Virus record (IMG/VR): IMGVR_UViG_3300031986_000023
Coordinates: 1 to 53,667 of that record
Length of the DNA stretch: 53,667 bases
Direction: 5' to 3' (one strand)
Source of the DNA: a virus
Positions 16,172 to 24,396 of this stretch are shown piece by piece. The position numbers and the translations under genes were made by a program. Every line of letters begins with the position of its first letter. Within the stretch, counting starts at the first letter, position 1. The notes beneath the pieces were generated by a model. The model saw only the letters and a list, made by a program, of their open reading frames with translations, was not told the DNA's origin and did no database searches.

Positions 16172-16241
16172 GTTTCGTCTCGCTCGGGCCTGTTCGGGTC
16201 TAAGAGCGACGGACGACCCGACATCCGCCGCCCTTAGCTGG

Positions 16242-16967
16242 TTAGATTTCGACGATGTTAGAATCGACGGCGATGGCCCACGTGCGGAGCAGCGCCGTGT
16301 TGGCGGCGCCGCCCTGCTTGGCACCCGGCATCGCGAGACCAAAGAACAGGTCGGTTTGACCCGCGGGCTGCGCGGTGGCGGTGATGCTGGTCGCGGTGGC
16401 CGCGAGCGTCGTGGCAATCGCCCCGCCGCCGGGGGTTGCCGATACGCTGAACGTCGTCGGGGTCAGGCCCGCGGCGACGACATAATAGACGGTGTCCTCG
16501 GTGAGGCCGGTCGGCATGTTGCCGCCCTCGGCGGTAAAGATGACGGGCGAACCGGCTTCAAGGCCGTGGCCACCCGGCCAGGTGATCACGCCGGGGGTCG
16601 CGACGCTGATCGTCACTTCGCCCTCGCTCGCGCAGCCTGCGCCCCATTCGACCTTGAACGCATAGGGCGAGCAGCTTTCGATCGCGTTCTTGAACTTGAT
16701 CTGGCCTTCGTCGTTCGAATCCGGCGCGAAGGTGTTTTCCATCGACCCGCCGATGCGCGTACCTTTGATCTGACGCTCGCGCCCTTCACCGATGAAGGGC
16801 TGGGTGATCAGGTTCTGGGTGTCGCCAAGCGAACCGGATTGCGTCCAGCCGCCGATCTCGGTCCACTGAGCTTCCTGCGCGGTGAAATCCTCCAGCGTAA
16901 CCGCACCCTTAGGGGCAACCCGCGTCCCGATATAGATCTTCGACCCGTTGACAGCCTGCAATGCCAT
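16242..16967 (-). CDS. Major tail tube protein
   Basis: 241 residues starting MALQAVNGSKIYIGTRVAPKG. Content (TLEDFTAQEAQWTEIGGWTQSG, then a domain with TPGVITWPGGHGLEAGSPVIF) fits a siphovirus tail tube monomer followed by a beta-sandwich-type insertion rich in Ala, Thr and Val. Neighbours are the tail terminator upstream and chaperone downstream. ATG at 16967 follows CAGGAGCGTC. It should be the most abundant tail protein. Confidence 0.85.
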   Translation of the reverse strand: MALQAVNGSKIYIGTRVAPKGAVTLEDFTAQEAQWTEIGGWTQSGSLGDTQNLITQPFIGEGRERQIKGTRIGGSMENTFAPDSNDEGQIKFKNAIESCSPYAFKVEWGAGCASEGEVTISVATPGVITWPGGHGLEAGSPVIFTAEGGNMPTGLTEDTVYYVVAAGLTPTTFSVSATPGGGAIATTLAATATSITATAQPAGQTDLFFGLAMPGAKQGGAANTALLRTWAIAVDSNIVEI

Positions 16968-17037
16968 GTTCCGACGCTCCTGTTGCCCATAGCCGGGCCG
17001 CTCCAAAGTGGTGGAACGTTACAACAGAAGGTGGAAG

Positions 17038-17056
17038 CGCGCAAGAATGTTGCGCG
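17038..17056. promoter_or_regulatory. 7-bp hairpin before tail tube gene, shared 15-bp motif
   Basis: CGCGCAA and TTGCGCG form a perfect 7-bp inverted repeat with a 5-nt loop in the gap between the secreted-protein gene and the tail tube gene. Its core, CGCAACATTCTTGCG on the minus strand, recurs with one base changed before the portal gene (29641-29655). No T-run follows, so a regulatory or RNA-processing role is more likely than termination. Confidence 0.45.
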
Positions 17057-17064
17057 TTCGGATA

Positions 17065-17460
17065 TTATTCGTTCACGGGCTCAATCTTGATGACCTTGAG
17101 GCAGTGTTTTTGCATCTTTCGGACGTCTTTAGCGACGCGGCCCGGCCCGATGGGCTTGCGATAGAGGACGCGCAGGGTAGTGACGTCGTTGGCGCGCCGC
17201 ACCTTGAACGTCATCCACGGCTCCATTTTCTTGCCCCATGGGACGTGCGCGGTCCAATCGATGTCGTTGCCGCCCTCGGCGGGGATGATCGCAGCATCGC
17301 CAGCACGGTTCATCTGCCGCGCGATGCACGTCGTGGCGTCCATTAGCGACATGTCGAGCGTGGCAACCTGCCCCCAGTCGCGGTGCGGATAGTCCGGGGT
17401 TGCGGATTGCGCTGTGAAGGGCAGGGCGAAGACGGCCAAGGTGATAGTGGTGCGGATCAT
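17065..17460 (-). CDS. Secreted protein inside tail module (moron candidate)
   Basis: 131 residues with a clean signal peptide (residues 1-20, ending TAQSA) and a mature part of about 111 residues with just two cysteines (45 and 120), probably one disulfide. Blocks DYPHRDWGQVATLDMSL and KMEPWMTFKVR are recognisable as a recurring small protein of sphingomonad prophages, without known function. A periplasmic protein between tail terminator and tail tube is not part of the virion; superinfection exclusion or modification of the cell surface is possible. ATG at 17460 chosen because it begins the signal peptide. Confidence 0.7.
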   Translation of the reverse strand: MIRTTITLAVFALPFTAQSATPDYPHRDWGQVATLDMSLMDATTCIARQMNRAGDAAIIPAEGGNDIDWTAHVPWGKKMEPWMTFKVRRANDVTTLRVLYRKPIGPGRVAKDVRKMQKHCLKVIKIEPVNE

Positions 17461-17491
17461 GGCGGGAAGGTGCCGCAATGCGCGCGGCCCG

Positions 17492-17935
17492 TCAAATCGA
17501 CGACCAGAACACCCGAACCACCGTCACCCGATACGCGCCTTCGATAAACGACTGCATAGCCGACGCATCCGCCGTTACGCGCAACCGCGACGGGCCGAAC
17601 GACATGCAGGTATCAGCCGGGAAGTGGTCCGCGATCTGGCCAGCGATTTCCTTGAGCTGGGTGTGCGTGGTGGCGCGCGCGATCGGCCATTGCACCGAAA
17701 GCATCAGCGTTCCCGAGCGGATATGGTCGACGCCGGACATCCCGCGGCTCGACAGGCCGACGCGGGCAGGATCGTTCGGGACGTCGGAGAGCATAATGTA
17801 GGGTGCGGGGCCGGTTGCGTCCGTCGGCGGCGTCACGATCGCGCCGGGGTCGAAGCGTGGCATCACGGGGCTGGTGACCAGCGTGTCGATGCGGCTTTTC
17901 AATGCCAGCCAGTCGGTGGTCTCGATCGATGGCAT
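17492..17935 (-). CDS. Tail terminator-like protein
   Basis: 147 residues from ATG 17935. The pattern of an N-terminal helix (LALKSRIDTLVTS) and beta strands (YIMLSDVPNDPARVGLSSRGMSG, YRVTVVRVFW) resembles small tail terminators (DUF4128 type; lambda gpU position). It would cap the tail tube and connect with the neck. Confidence 0.75.
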   Translation of the reverse strand: MPSIETTDWLALKSRIDTLVTSPVMPRFDPGAIVTPPTDATGPAPYIMLSDVPNDPARVGLSSRGMSGVDHIRSGTLMLSVQWPIARATTHTQLKEIAGQIADHFPADTCMSFGPSRLRVTADASAMQSFIEGAYRVTVVRVFWSSI

Positions 17936-18366
17936 TACTTCGCTCCCAATTTCGCGGCCTCGGCCTTGAGGATCGCAGGCCACTTGGCGGCGGTCGCCTC
18001 GGCGAAACCGAACCCTGCCTGATTATAGGTGCGGCCAAGACTGTCCTCGCCGATGAACCCGTAATTCTGGCGCCGCGCATAGGCAGCCTGCCACCCGATA
18101 TAGATGGGCTCGCCGGGCCTGATATTGGCGATGCCGAGCGAATAATCGCCCTTCGCCAGCCCCTCTATGATCTGCGGCGGCTTGTTATCGACAACGACTG
18201 AACGGGCGAGGTTGCCAGTTTTCACCGGCACGCGCCCGCCGTTCGGAATCGTCGTCGAAGCCACCTCTGCAAGCGCCTGCACGCTGTTGCGCAGCAAGGC
18301 GGTCAGGAGCGCCTCCGTATTCCCCGCCCATGCGGTGGGATCCGTTCCTGACCAGCCGGTTGCCAT
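17935..18366 (-). CDS. HK97 gp10-like tail completion protein
   Basis: 143 residues. PVKTGNLARSVVV, YIGWQAAYARRQNYGF and the C-terminal FAEATAAKWPAIL match the pattern of HK97 gp10-like proteins (lambda gpZ), involved in head-tail joining. Stop and next start overlap at 17935. Confidence 0.8.
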   Translation of the reverse strand: MATGWSGTDPTAWAGNTEALLTALLRNSVQALAEVASTTIPNGGRVPVKTGNLARSVVVDNKPPQIIEGLAKGDYSLGIANIRPGEPIYIGWQAAYARRQNYGFIGEDSLGRTYNQAGFGFAEATAAKWPAILKAEAAKLGAK

Positions 18367-18588
18367 TTACTTGGTGACCTTGACCTTGGTGTCCTTACCC
18401 TCGGCGACAATCGCCTCGGGATCGCCGTTGCCGACCATGGCCAGCGGTGCATCGACGAAACCGCCAGTCGGCTGGCCTTCCTTGAGCCCCAGCTTTTCGC
18501 GCAGGACGTCAACGGTCAAACCCGCCGCCTCGGCCATTTTCCCATGCAGGATCGCTTTCCGAATCCTGTCGCAGTTCACGCAGCCCAT
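18367..18588 (-). CDS. Small CxxC phage protein, 73 aa
   Basis: Starts MGCVNCDRIRKAILHGKMAEA, with a CxxC near the N-terminus, and has an acidic/lysine-rich C-terminus. GAGGAGA at 9 nt favours ATG 18588 over the ATG two codons upstream. Small proteins with CxxCDRIR occur in many phage neck regions; role unknown. Confidence 0.6.
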   Translation of the reverse strand: MGCVNCDRIRKAILHGKMAEAAGLTVDVLREKLGLKEGQPTGGFVDAPLAMVGNGDPEAIVAEGKDTKVKVTK

Positions 18589-18590
18589 AA

Positions 18591-19778
18591 TCATTCTCCT
18601 CGTTTCAGCCCGTAGGCCCAGTCAATCCGCTGCTCACCTCGGCAACGGCAATTAATGTTGTGCTTCGCGCCGCCCTCGGGGTCGTGCGGGAACAGCATCA
18701 GTGTCTCGTCTGGCAGCACGAAATGCGTGTCGATTCCGACGACCTCTTTGCCGTTCATGGCGACGTGCTGGTCGCGGGCGTTCTGATCATCCGGACCTTG
18801 ATGGATCCAACCCTTGGTCAGCGCCTCGCTTGGCAATCCGGCCTTTGCGAGCGCCTGCCGCGTTGCCTCGGCTCGCGCCATTTCGACGCCGCTGGCAGTC
18901 TCGGTGCGCGCAATATCCTCGGCACGCCGCGCAATCAGCCGGTCGGAATATTTCGCGACCATCTCGTTGATCTTGTCGTCGGTCAGGGGGTTGGGCTTGC
19001 CTTCCGCGACATCCCGGATCGCGCGCTTGATCTGTGCGTCATATCTCCGATCGCGCCGGGTCATGCCGGTGCCGGGTTTCCACTTGCCTTCCTTGTCGAA
19101 GCTGCCGAGCACCTTGATCATCTCGTCAGGGTCGCCAGAGCGCAGGCGCGCGCGCATGCTTTCGGTATAGCCGACCTGTGGCGCGGATAGGCCAATGATA
19201 CCGCCCTCGCGGCGCCCACTGGTCGGGCTGATACGCCCAGCGATGTCGGTGGCGATCGTCGTCGGGCCTTGTCCCTTCTGGAAACCGTCGGCGATGACGC
19301 GGCGGGCGGTATCGATTTGCTCGGCGGTGTAGCCCTCGACACGCGCGGCCGCTTCGGTGCGGATGCGACCCTCGGCGCGGGGATTCGTCATATCGAAGCG
19401 GAATCGCAGTTCACCGCCGCCCGGCGCCGCAAGCGTGGGCGGCGAGGGCGGGTCAGCCGGTGGCGGCAAGATAGGCGAGGTGATCGACGGCAGGCGCGTG
19501 GTGTCGCGCTTTGGGATTGCGGCACGGCTTCGGGTGAGCTCGTCGGCAACTACCGCGCCAGCCTCGGCGAACCCGATCTGCCGCTCGATCATGTAGCCCG
19601 AGAAGGCGGCGCGTTCGATGTTCAGCGCATCAACGGCAGCGTCAACGTCGCGGGCGCGCAACGCAGCTTCCAAGCGCGCGAAGTCGATTCCTTGGCGCAG
19701 CGCCGCAATGGCCTGGCGGAATGCATCGCGCAGCCGGGGCTCAAGGCGATCGATCAGGGATTGTAGGGCGGGGGTCAT
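18591..19778 (-). CDS. Minor head protein (Mu F-like / SPP1 gp7-like)
   Basis: 395 residues. The C-terminal domain has ARTETASGVEMARAEATR, GWIHQGPDDQNARDQHVAMNGKEV and NINCRCRG, the signature of the phage Mu F-like head morphogenesis domain, with a Pro-rich linker at about 85-125. It would be a minor capsid protein near the portal. Unusually it is encoded among the neck genes, 8 kb from the portal, rather than next to it. Confidence 0.88.
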   Translation of the reverse strand: MTPALQSLIDRLEPRLRDAFRQAIAALRQGIDFARLEAALRARDVDAAVDALNIERAAFSGYMIERQIGFAEAGAVVADELTRSRAAIPKRDTTRLPSITSPILPPPADPPSPPTLAAPGGGELRFRFDMTNPRAEGRIRTEAAARVEGYTAEQIDTARRVIADGFQKGQGPTTIATDIAGRISPTSGRREGGIIGLSAPQVGYTESMRARLRSGDPDEMIKVLGSFDKEGKWKPGTGMTRRDRRYDAQIKRAIRDVAEGKPNPLTDDKINEMVAKYSDRLIARRAEDIARTETASGVEMARAEATRQALAKAGLPSEALTKGWIHQGPDDQNARDQHVAMNGKEVVGIDTHFVLPDETLMLFPHDPEGGAKHNINCRCRGEQRIDWAYGLKRGE

Positions 19779-20167
19779 CGGACCACGAATTTCACGGCGC
19801 AGACGGTGCCGACGGCAGGGATATTGTTGATCTTGAGCACGGTCACCGGAACGCGGTCCAGTTCGAGCACGTCGCCCGGCTCATAGGCGCCGCCCCATGG
19901 GGCAACGATTACCTGTTTATCGGTGGCGACGATCTGGCCGCCGGTTTCGACTGGCGCGCCGATCAGTTCCTTGGCGACGCCCGATGCGGCCCCGTCGAGG
20001 GGCGTGACGACGCGAGTGGGGACGGGCGGGGGCGACCACGGATGCGGTCCCGGCGTTCCCGGCGTGTAGCGGACAAGCGCGATCGATCCTTGGCCTAGCC
20101 CGCCTTCGCTGGTGGGGGCGAGGAGATCGATGGCCGTCTGGCGCATGTCGGCATAGAATTCGCCCAT
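19775..20167 (-). CDS. Head closure / neck protein, 130 aa
   Basis: Small beta-rich protein (GDVLELDRVPVTVLKINNIPAVGTV) between the head-tail adaptor and the Mu F-like gene. Size and order match head-closure proteins such as HK97 gp7 or SPP1 gp16; sequence alone is not decisive. Confidence 0.65.
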   Translation of the reverse strand: MGEFYADMRQTAIDLLAPTSEGGLGQGSIALVRYTPGTPGPHPWSPPPVPTRVVTPLDGAASGVAKELIGAPVETGGQIVATDKQVIVAPWGGAYEPGDVLELDRVPVTVLKINNIPAVGTVCAVKFVVR

Positions 20168-20661
20168 CAGCAGCCGCCCAGCGTCCAGAGAAAGGCGCCA
20201 TCGTTGGCGTCGCAGATGAATTGCCCGAGCAGCCCGTCAATCTGGCTGTCGATGAACGACGGGCCGCTGCCGACCCCGTTCTTGCCGTCATCGAAGAATT
20301 CGCGCTCAATCGTATCGACCTTCTGGCGTTTTATGCGCGAACCCGCGGCGCCAGCCGACCCGATCAACACCCCTGGCGTTTCCGCCTCAAGCCACGCCGC
20401 ACGATACGACGCCGTAACCACCGCCGGCGGAATGACATCGTCGGGGATAGCCGTCGTGCAGTTGATCGTCGCCCCGGTGCGCGGCCATGCCTCCTCCTGC
20501 ATGACGCCGCCGGTGCGCTGCCCGGTCCAATAGCGCTCGTAGCCGTCGACATAGAGGCTTCCGCGCGCGCGAAGGATCGCCGGATCTGGGGCATCCGAAG
20601 GCAGTTCATAGCCCATCGTTTCCAGCCACGTCTCGAAACCAGCGTCATCGCCATAGGGCAT
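20167..20661 (-). CDS. DnaT-like head-tail adaptor, 164 aa
   Basis: LRARGSLYVDGYERYWTGQRTGG and AWPRTGATIN match a phage family annotated as DnaT-like ssDNA-binding protein, which by position and size is in fact a head-tail connector. A helical N-terminal half carries the conserved tryptophans. Directly downstream of the small 92-aa gene. Confidence 0.8.
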   Translation of the reverse strand: MPYGDDAGFETWLETMGYELPSDAPDPAILRARGSLYVDGYERYWTGQRTGGVMQEEAWPRTGATINCTTAIPDDVIPPAVVTASYRAAWLEAETPGVLIGSAGAAGSRIKRQKVDTIEREFFDDGKNGVGSGPSFIDSQIDGLLGQFICDANDGAFLWTLGGC

Positions 20662-20662
20662 G

Positions 20663-20941
20663 TTATTTGCTCCTGATCTTGACGCTGGCGGTGCGGTCGT
20701 CGATGCGGCCCGCCGCAGTCGTGATGCGGTTGGTCAGTTCGTACTTCTCGCCCTCGGTCCCGCCGCTAAGCCAGATGACCGCGACCGTGTCGGTGAATGT
20801 GTCGCCCTTGTCTGGATCTTTGGTGATTCCAGACGGAACGATCCAATCGGACTCGGCGATCGTGTCACCTTCCAGCCACGCAGCCCAATTGATCTCATGG
20901 TCGAGCAGCGCATCGGGATCTTTATCTGGCCATTTCAGCAT
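20663..20941 (-). CDS. Conserved head-tail region protein, 92 aa
   Basis: The pattern KWPDKDPDALLDHEINWAAWL, then AVIWLSGGTEGEKYELTNRI and GRIDDR belongs to a short beta-sandwich family found immediately before head-tail adaptors in many siphoviruses. No function has been established that I know of. Confidence 0.8.
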   Translation of the reverse strand: MLKWPDKDPDALLDHEINWAAWLEGDTIAESDWIVPSGITKDPDKGDTFTDTVAVIWLSGGTEGEKYELTNRITTAAGRIDDRTASVKIRSK

Positions 20942-20979
20942 TATCTTTCGCCTTCGCGCACGATTATTTCAATTCCTTA

Positions 20980-23148
20980 TCATGCTGCGACACGTATCGC
21001 CATAGGGAGCGAGATTGAACGGGGTTCGGCTGGGACAGTGGCGGTTCGCGGTTCCGCGAGGATTGTGATCAATCGAGGTTCAGGAGCGACGGTTGCCGCG
21101 CGGGTTTCTGAGGCGACAGATGCCGCGCGCCTTTCCGCAGGGATGCCGATCGAGCGCTCGGCGGGCGTGTCGACCAGCACATATTCGAGCCCGACAATCG
21201 CCCCGCTCGACACCGCCACCCCATTGAGCGTCGCCATGACGAGCCGTTGACCGTCGATCTGGCTTGATCCCGCGCTCGCGCCAGAAAGCGCCGAAGCATT
21301 GAGCAGCGCCCCGGAAACCTGCCCCAAGCCGACGCCAGCACCCGCCAGCGCAGCCGAAACCGACGCCGCGCCGATCGCGAGGCCGGATGACGACGCCATC
21401 GCGGCAATTGCCGCTGTCCGAACGCCAGTGCCGACGATAACACCTTGACCCGCGGCGGATGCTGACAGGCTCGCGGCGACCACCTGGCGGCCAACTAGGC
21501 TTGCGCTTGACGACCCCGCCGATGTCAGCGCGCCAACAACAGTCGTGTTCGATGCCGACGAAATGGAGGCTGCACCCGAGCCGGTGACCGACAAGTCTGA
21601 GACCGAGGACGCGCGCCCGGTTACCGCGCCGCTTCCCGTTGCCGAAGCCGCAAGGATGGCGGGGCGAATGGAATTGCCCCCGACGGCGCATGTCCCGGTG
21701 GCTGCGGCGGACACCGCGGCGGATGCCGACGATAGGGCAACGATCGATGCCGCGCCTGCCGCGGCACCTGCGCACGCCCCCGCGCGAGTTGATCGCCCAT
21801 CAACGGAACCGCTGCCCACTGCTGTGCTGGTAAGCGCCGCCGCAGTCGATGTTGCACCCGCGACCGCCGCCGAGCCTTGACCCGCCCCCAAAACCACCCC
21901 CGCCGAGACGACAACCGATGCGCCAGCAATAGAGCCCGCACCCGATGCCGATGCCGTCAACGCAGCCGAGACGATGCCCCGGCCAACTGCGGCCGCCGTT
22001 CCGGTCCCCGATGCGCTGACAGTCGCTTGCGCCGTTGCGCGGCCCGTTGCGCTGCCTGATCCGGCAGCGGTGGCCGTGGCTGGCGATGAGGCCGTGCGCT
22101 GGCCTGTGATTGATCCTGAGCTGGTTGCGGCCGCGGTGATGGCGCCTGAGCTTCCGCCGCCCGCAGCATTCTTGACCGCTACGGTAATCCAGCAATATGC
22201 CGAACTCGCCGCCTGCGTTGCCGTCGTGGCGCCCGTTGCTCCCGCCACCAGCTTTTCGCCGGTATAGATCGCGACACCGCCGCCCGTGCCAGATGTTGCT
22301 CCATTGTCGAACCGCTCGGCAAGATTGCCCAGATTCGCATTTGCCTCACTCGACCAGCTTGCCCCCGATGCATCGCGGTCGGTTGTTACAAAGGTCAGGA
22401 CAAACTGATCATCACCGTCCGTCGTTACGCCGGTAAAGCTTCCGCTTGTCGAAGCGGCGGCGTTTCCACCAATGCTGACGCCGATGTCAACATCTGCGCC
22501 GCTATCGCCGCGAACGACAACCCCGGCAGCATATTGCACATCGCCGCTGTCGCCGATCGTAACGGACCCCTCGGTCCCGTCGCTGACTTTGGTGAGAACG
22601 GTGCAGCGAACACCGCCCGCTGCGCCAGCAGTACCGCGTGAAGGCGTCCCACTGTCGGGCGTAACGACTGTCCAGCCCGAGACGGCGGGAACAGCTTGGT
22701 TCGCCGTCATCACCACAATGAACAGCCGATCATCCGCCGCGCGGCCCGATGACGCAAAGCTGATCGGGACGGTCCCTGTCCCGCCGCCGCCCGTGCTGAC
22801 CCCTACATAGGTCGGACCCGCATAGACGGCGAAATCAACGGCATAAACCGTGGTGTTGGTGAAAGAGAAGCCGGTGGCGGTGTAGCTCGATAAAACCACT
22901 GAGCCGAAATCGAACGATCCCGCACTAGTGTATATGGTCCCATCGACATTAAGGGGCTTGCCGTTGACTGCCGCAAAGCTGCCCGCAGCCGTGTAGAGGG
23001 CAATCTGGTTTGGAGTGGCGCTGTCGGTGAATATAGCGTTGACGGTCGCCCCGCCGAGCGTTCCGGTGAAACTACCGAATGCTGGCCCCTGCGAACCGTC
23101 GCTATAGCCTGTTGCAGTACCGTCAACGCCTGCCGTTAATGTCGCCAC
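20980..23148 (-). CDS. 722-aa Ala/Ser/Gly repeat virion protein
   Basis: GTG start with GGGAGAT upstream. Three parts are visible: a beta-rich N-terminal region (1-330) with blocks such as AADDRLFIVVMTANQ and GDDQFVLTFVTTDRD; a low-complexity region (335-655) of about 24-residue degenerate units ending in G-S/A-G-x-x-x-G-R; and a C-terminal segment (658-722) of eight-residue units P-A-E-x-R-x-x-x. The C-terminal units resemble short PAEDRT-type repeat proteins usually encoded here in related phages, so the large repeat region may be an insertion. Probably a fibre or spike on the head or neck; unproven. Confidence 0.65.
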   Translation of the reverse strand: MATLTAGVDGTATGYSDGSQGPAFGSFTGTLGGATVNAIFTDSATPNQIALYTAAGSFAAVNGKPLNVDGTIYTSAGSFDFGSVVLSSYTATGFSFTNTTVYAVDFAVYAGPTYVGVSTGGGGTGTVPISFASSGRAADDRLFIVVMTANQAVPAVSGWTVVTPDSGTPSRGTAGAAGGVRCTVLTKVSDGTEGSVTIGDSGDVQYAAGVVVRGDSGADVDIGVSIGGNAAASTSGSFTGVTTDGDDQFVLTFVTTDRDASGASWSSEANANLGNLAERFDNGATSGTGGGVAIYTGEKLVAGATGATTATQAASSAYCWITVAVKNAAGGGSSGAITAAATSSGSITGQRTASSPATATAAGSGSATGRATAQATVSASGTGTAAAVGRGIVSAALTASASGAGSIAGASVVVSAGVVLGAGQGSAAVAGATSTAAALTSTAVGSGSVDGRSTRAGACAGAAAGAASIVALSSASAAVSAAATGTCAVGGNSIRPAILAASATGSGAVTGRASSVSDLSVTGSGAASISSASNTTVVGALTSAGSSSASLVGRQVVAASLSASAAGQGVIVGTGVRTAAIAAMASSSGLAIGAASVSAALAGAGVGLGQVSGALLNASALSGASAGSSQIDGQRLVMATLNGVAVSSGAIVGLEYVLVDTPAERSIGIPAERRAASVASETRAATVAPEPRLITILAEPRTATVPAEPRSISLPMAIRVAA
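20983..21177 (-). repeat. Eight-residue PAE-x-R repeats at protein C-terminus
   Basis: In the reading direction the last 65 residues contain about seven units such as PAERSIGI, PAERRAAS, APEPRLIT, LAEPRTAT and PAEPRSIS. Units differ at codon level, so they are old duplications or under protein-level selection. Confidence 0.7.
21186..22146 (-). repeat. About 13 degenerate 24-residue Ala/Ser/Gly units
   Basis: Units have the form x-L-S-A-S-A-x-G-S-G-S-V-x-G-R-x and are spaced by roughly 72 bp, for example LTASASGAGSIAG, LTSTAVGSGSVDGRS, AASATGSGAVTGRAS and LSASAAGQGVIVG. DNA identity between units is low. Confidence 0.7.
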
Positions 23149-23165
23149 GGGCTATCTCCCGCCCG

Positions 23166-23630
23166 TCAGGGAACCGAGCGACCGAACAGCGCCCGAATCG
23201 ACCGCGCCTTGGTGTCGGCAATCAGCCCCGAGACATAGCCAGGGTCCGTGCGCCCCGACGCATAGGCATCGGCCACGACCTCGGCGATGTCGGCCTCGAC
23301 GATAGGCTTGGCGTCCTCCATCCCCTTGCGGTTGAGCACCGAAATCAGCACCCCCTCGACGACACGCGGATAAAGACGCTCGGCAGACGGTTTCAATTCG
23401 TCGGGCAGACCAGACGGAAGTCCGCGCTCGCAAAGCCACCGGTGCGAATAGGCGCGCGCCTTCAAGGTCAGCCCATCGACCGCGGTGCGCGTGTGGTGCA
23501 TCACGACCTCGGCATCGTCGCGCGTCTCAGCTTGCGGCAGATGCGGGGTGTGCGCGCGCGAATAGGCTCGGCAACCTTCGACGTCTCCCGCTTCAAGCAG
23601 GTTACGGAACTCGGTTGCCGACACGATCAA
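23166..23630 (-). CDS. Hypothetical structural-module protein, 154 aa
   Basis: Helical, charged protein without recognised family (TEFRNLLEAGDVEGCRAYSRAH; ADIAEVVADAYASGRTDPGYV). Lies between the repeat protein and a 103-aa gene. Could be a tail-tube-like assembly helper, but this is guesswork. Confidence 0.55.
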   Translation of the reverse strand: MIVSATEFRNLLEAGDVEGCRAYSRAHTPHLPQAETRDDAEVVMHHTRTAVDGLTLKARAYSHRWLCERGLPSGLPDELKPSAERLYPRVVEGVLISVLNRKGMEDAKPIVEADIAEVVADAYASGRTDPGYVSGLIADTKARSIRALFGRSVP

Positions 23631-23938
23631 ACCAACTCGTCGGGATCGGGCAGCGGCTCGGGATCGGGGCAGGTCACGCTGATCTCGCCCGATGCGTTGA
23701 CATCGACCGAGCCGACGACCGTTTCATCCTCGCCGGACAGGAACACGATGCGCGTCACCATGACATCACCAGCGTCAAAGGTCGCGGCATCCGACTTGTC
23801 GGACTTTCCCTCGAACGCGACCTCATCGACCGCATATTCCTGACGAACGCGGCGGGCCTTGAGCGTGGCGGGATCGACCTCGACCGCCTTTTTAGTCGCA
23901 GTGGCCGCGGTATAGGCGCGGTAACGATCGAATTTCAT
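23627..23938 (-). CDS. Hypothetical phage protein, 103 aa
   Basis: N-terminus KFDRYRAYTAATATKKAVEVD then beta strands and an acidic PDPEPLPDPDE tail. Stop overlaps the following ATG. Small proteins of this order are common between capsid and neck genes; unknown role. Confidence 0.55.
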   Translation of the reverse strand: MKFDRYRAYTAATATKKAVEVDPATLKARRVRQEYAVDEVAFEGKSDKSDAATFDAGDVMVTRIVFLSGEDETVVGSVDVNASGEISVTCPDPEPLPDPDELV

Positions 23939-23950
23939 GGGCTGGGCTCC

Positions 23951-24379
23951 TTAATCGAGCGAAAAGGCGGTGGCGGTGGAAAACTGCGGCGTGATGCCGT
24001 TGCCGGTCACGATGTTCGGCGAGACGGCGCCCTTCATCCAAATGTCGGACGAACCGCCGCCAGTCTTGCCGACCGATCCGTGGGTGATGGTGCCAGATCC
24101 GCCAGTGCCAGCCGGGAATGTGATCGCAGCCACCGGGGTCACGGTGCCGCTCGATTCTGTCCAGCCGCCGGTCGTGCGCGCGACGTTGACGCGGGCATAG
24201 CTGGTGTACGCGATTTCGCTGGTCGATTGGGTGCCGGTTTCGCCCGGGTCCGCCGTGTGACCGGCGACGCTGATATTGGTCTGCGGGGTCGAGGCGGCGT
24301 TGTCAGCCATGTTCGCCCATGCCACGGCCTGAAAAATCAGCTTCATAATTGCCGTTTCGGCGGTGTTCGAAAATGACAT
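23951..24379 (-). CDS. Phage tail fibre-like / decoration protein, 142 aa
   Basis: SFSNTAETAIMKLIFQAVAWANMADNAAS, SVAGHTADPGETGTQSTSEIAYTSYARV is the signature of a family annotated as phage tail fibre protein and found in head gene clusters of many phages. Gene order suggests a capsid decoration or head fibre rather than a tail fibre. Its ATG lies only 18 nt past the terminator at 24397-24425, so expression may depend on read-through. Confidence 0.75.
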   Translation of the reverse strand: MSFSNTAETAIMKLIFQAVAWANMADNAASTPQTNISVAGHTADPGETGTQSTSEIAYTSYARVNVARTTGGWTESSGTVTPVAAITFPAGTGGSGTITHGSVGKTGGGSSDIWMKGAVSPNIVTGNGITPQFSTATAFSLD

Positions 24380-24396
24380 TGACGTCGATCCTTACG

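Noticed and set aside
16068-17090. 340-codon plus-strand open frame
   Set aside because: Antisense to chaperone and tail tube genes; composition is that of a shadow frame.
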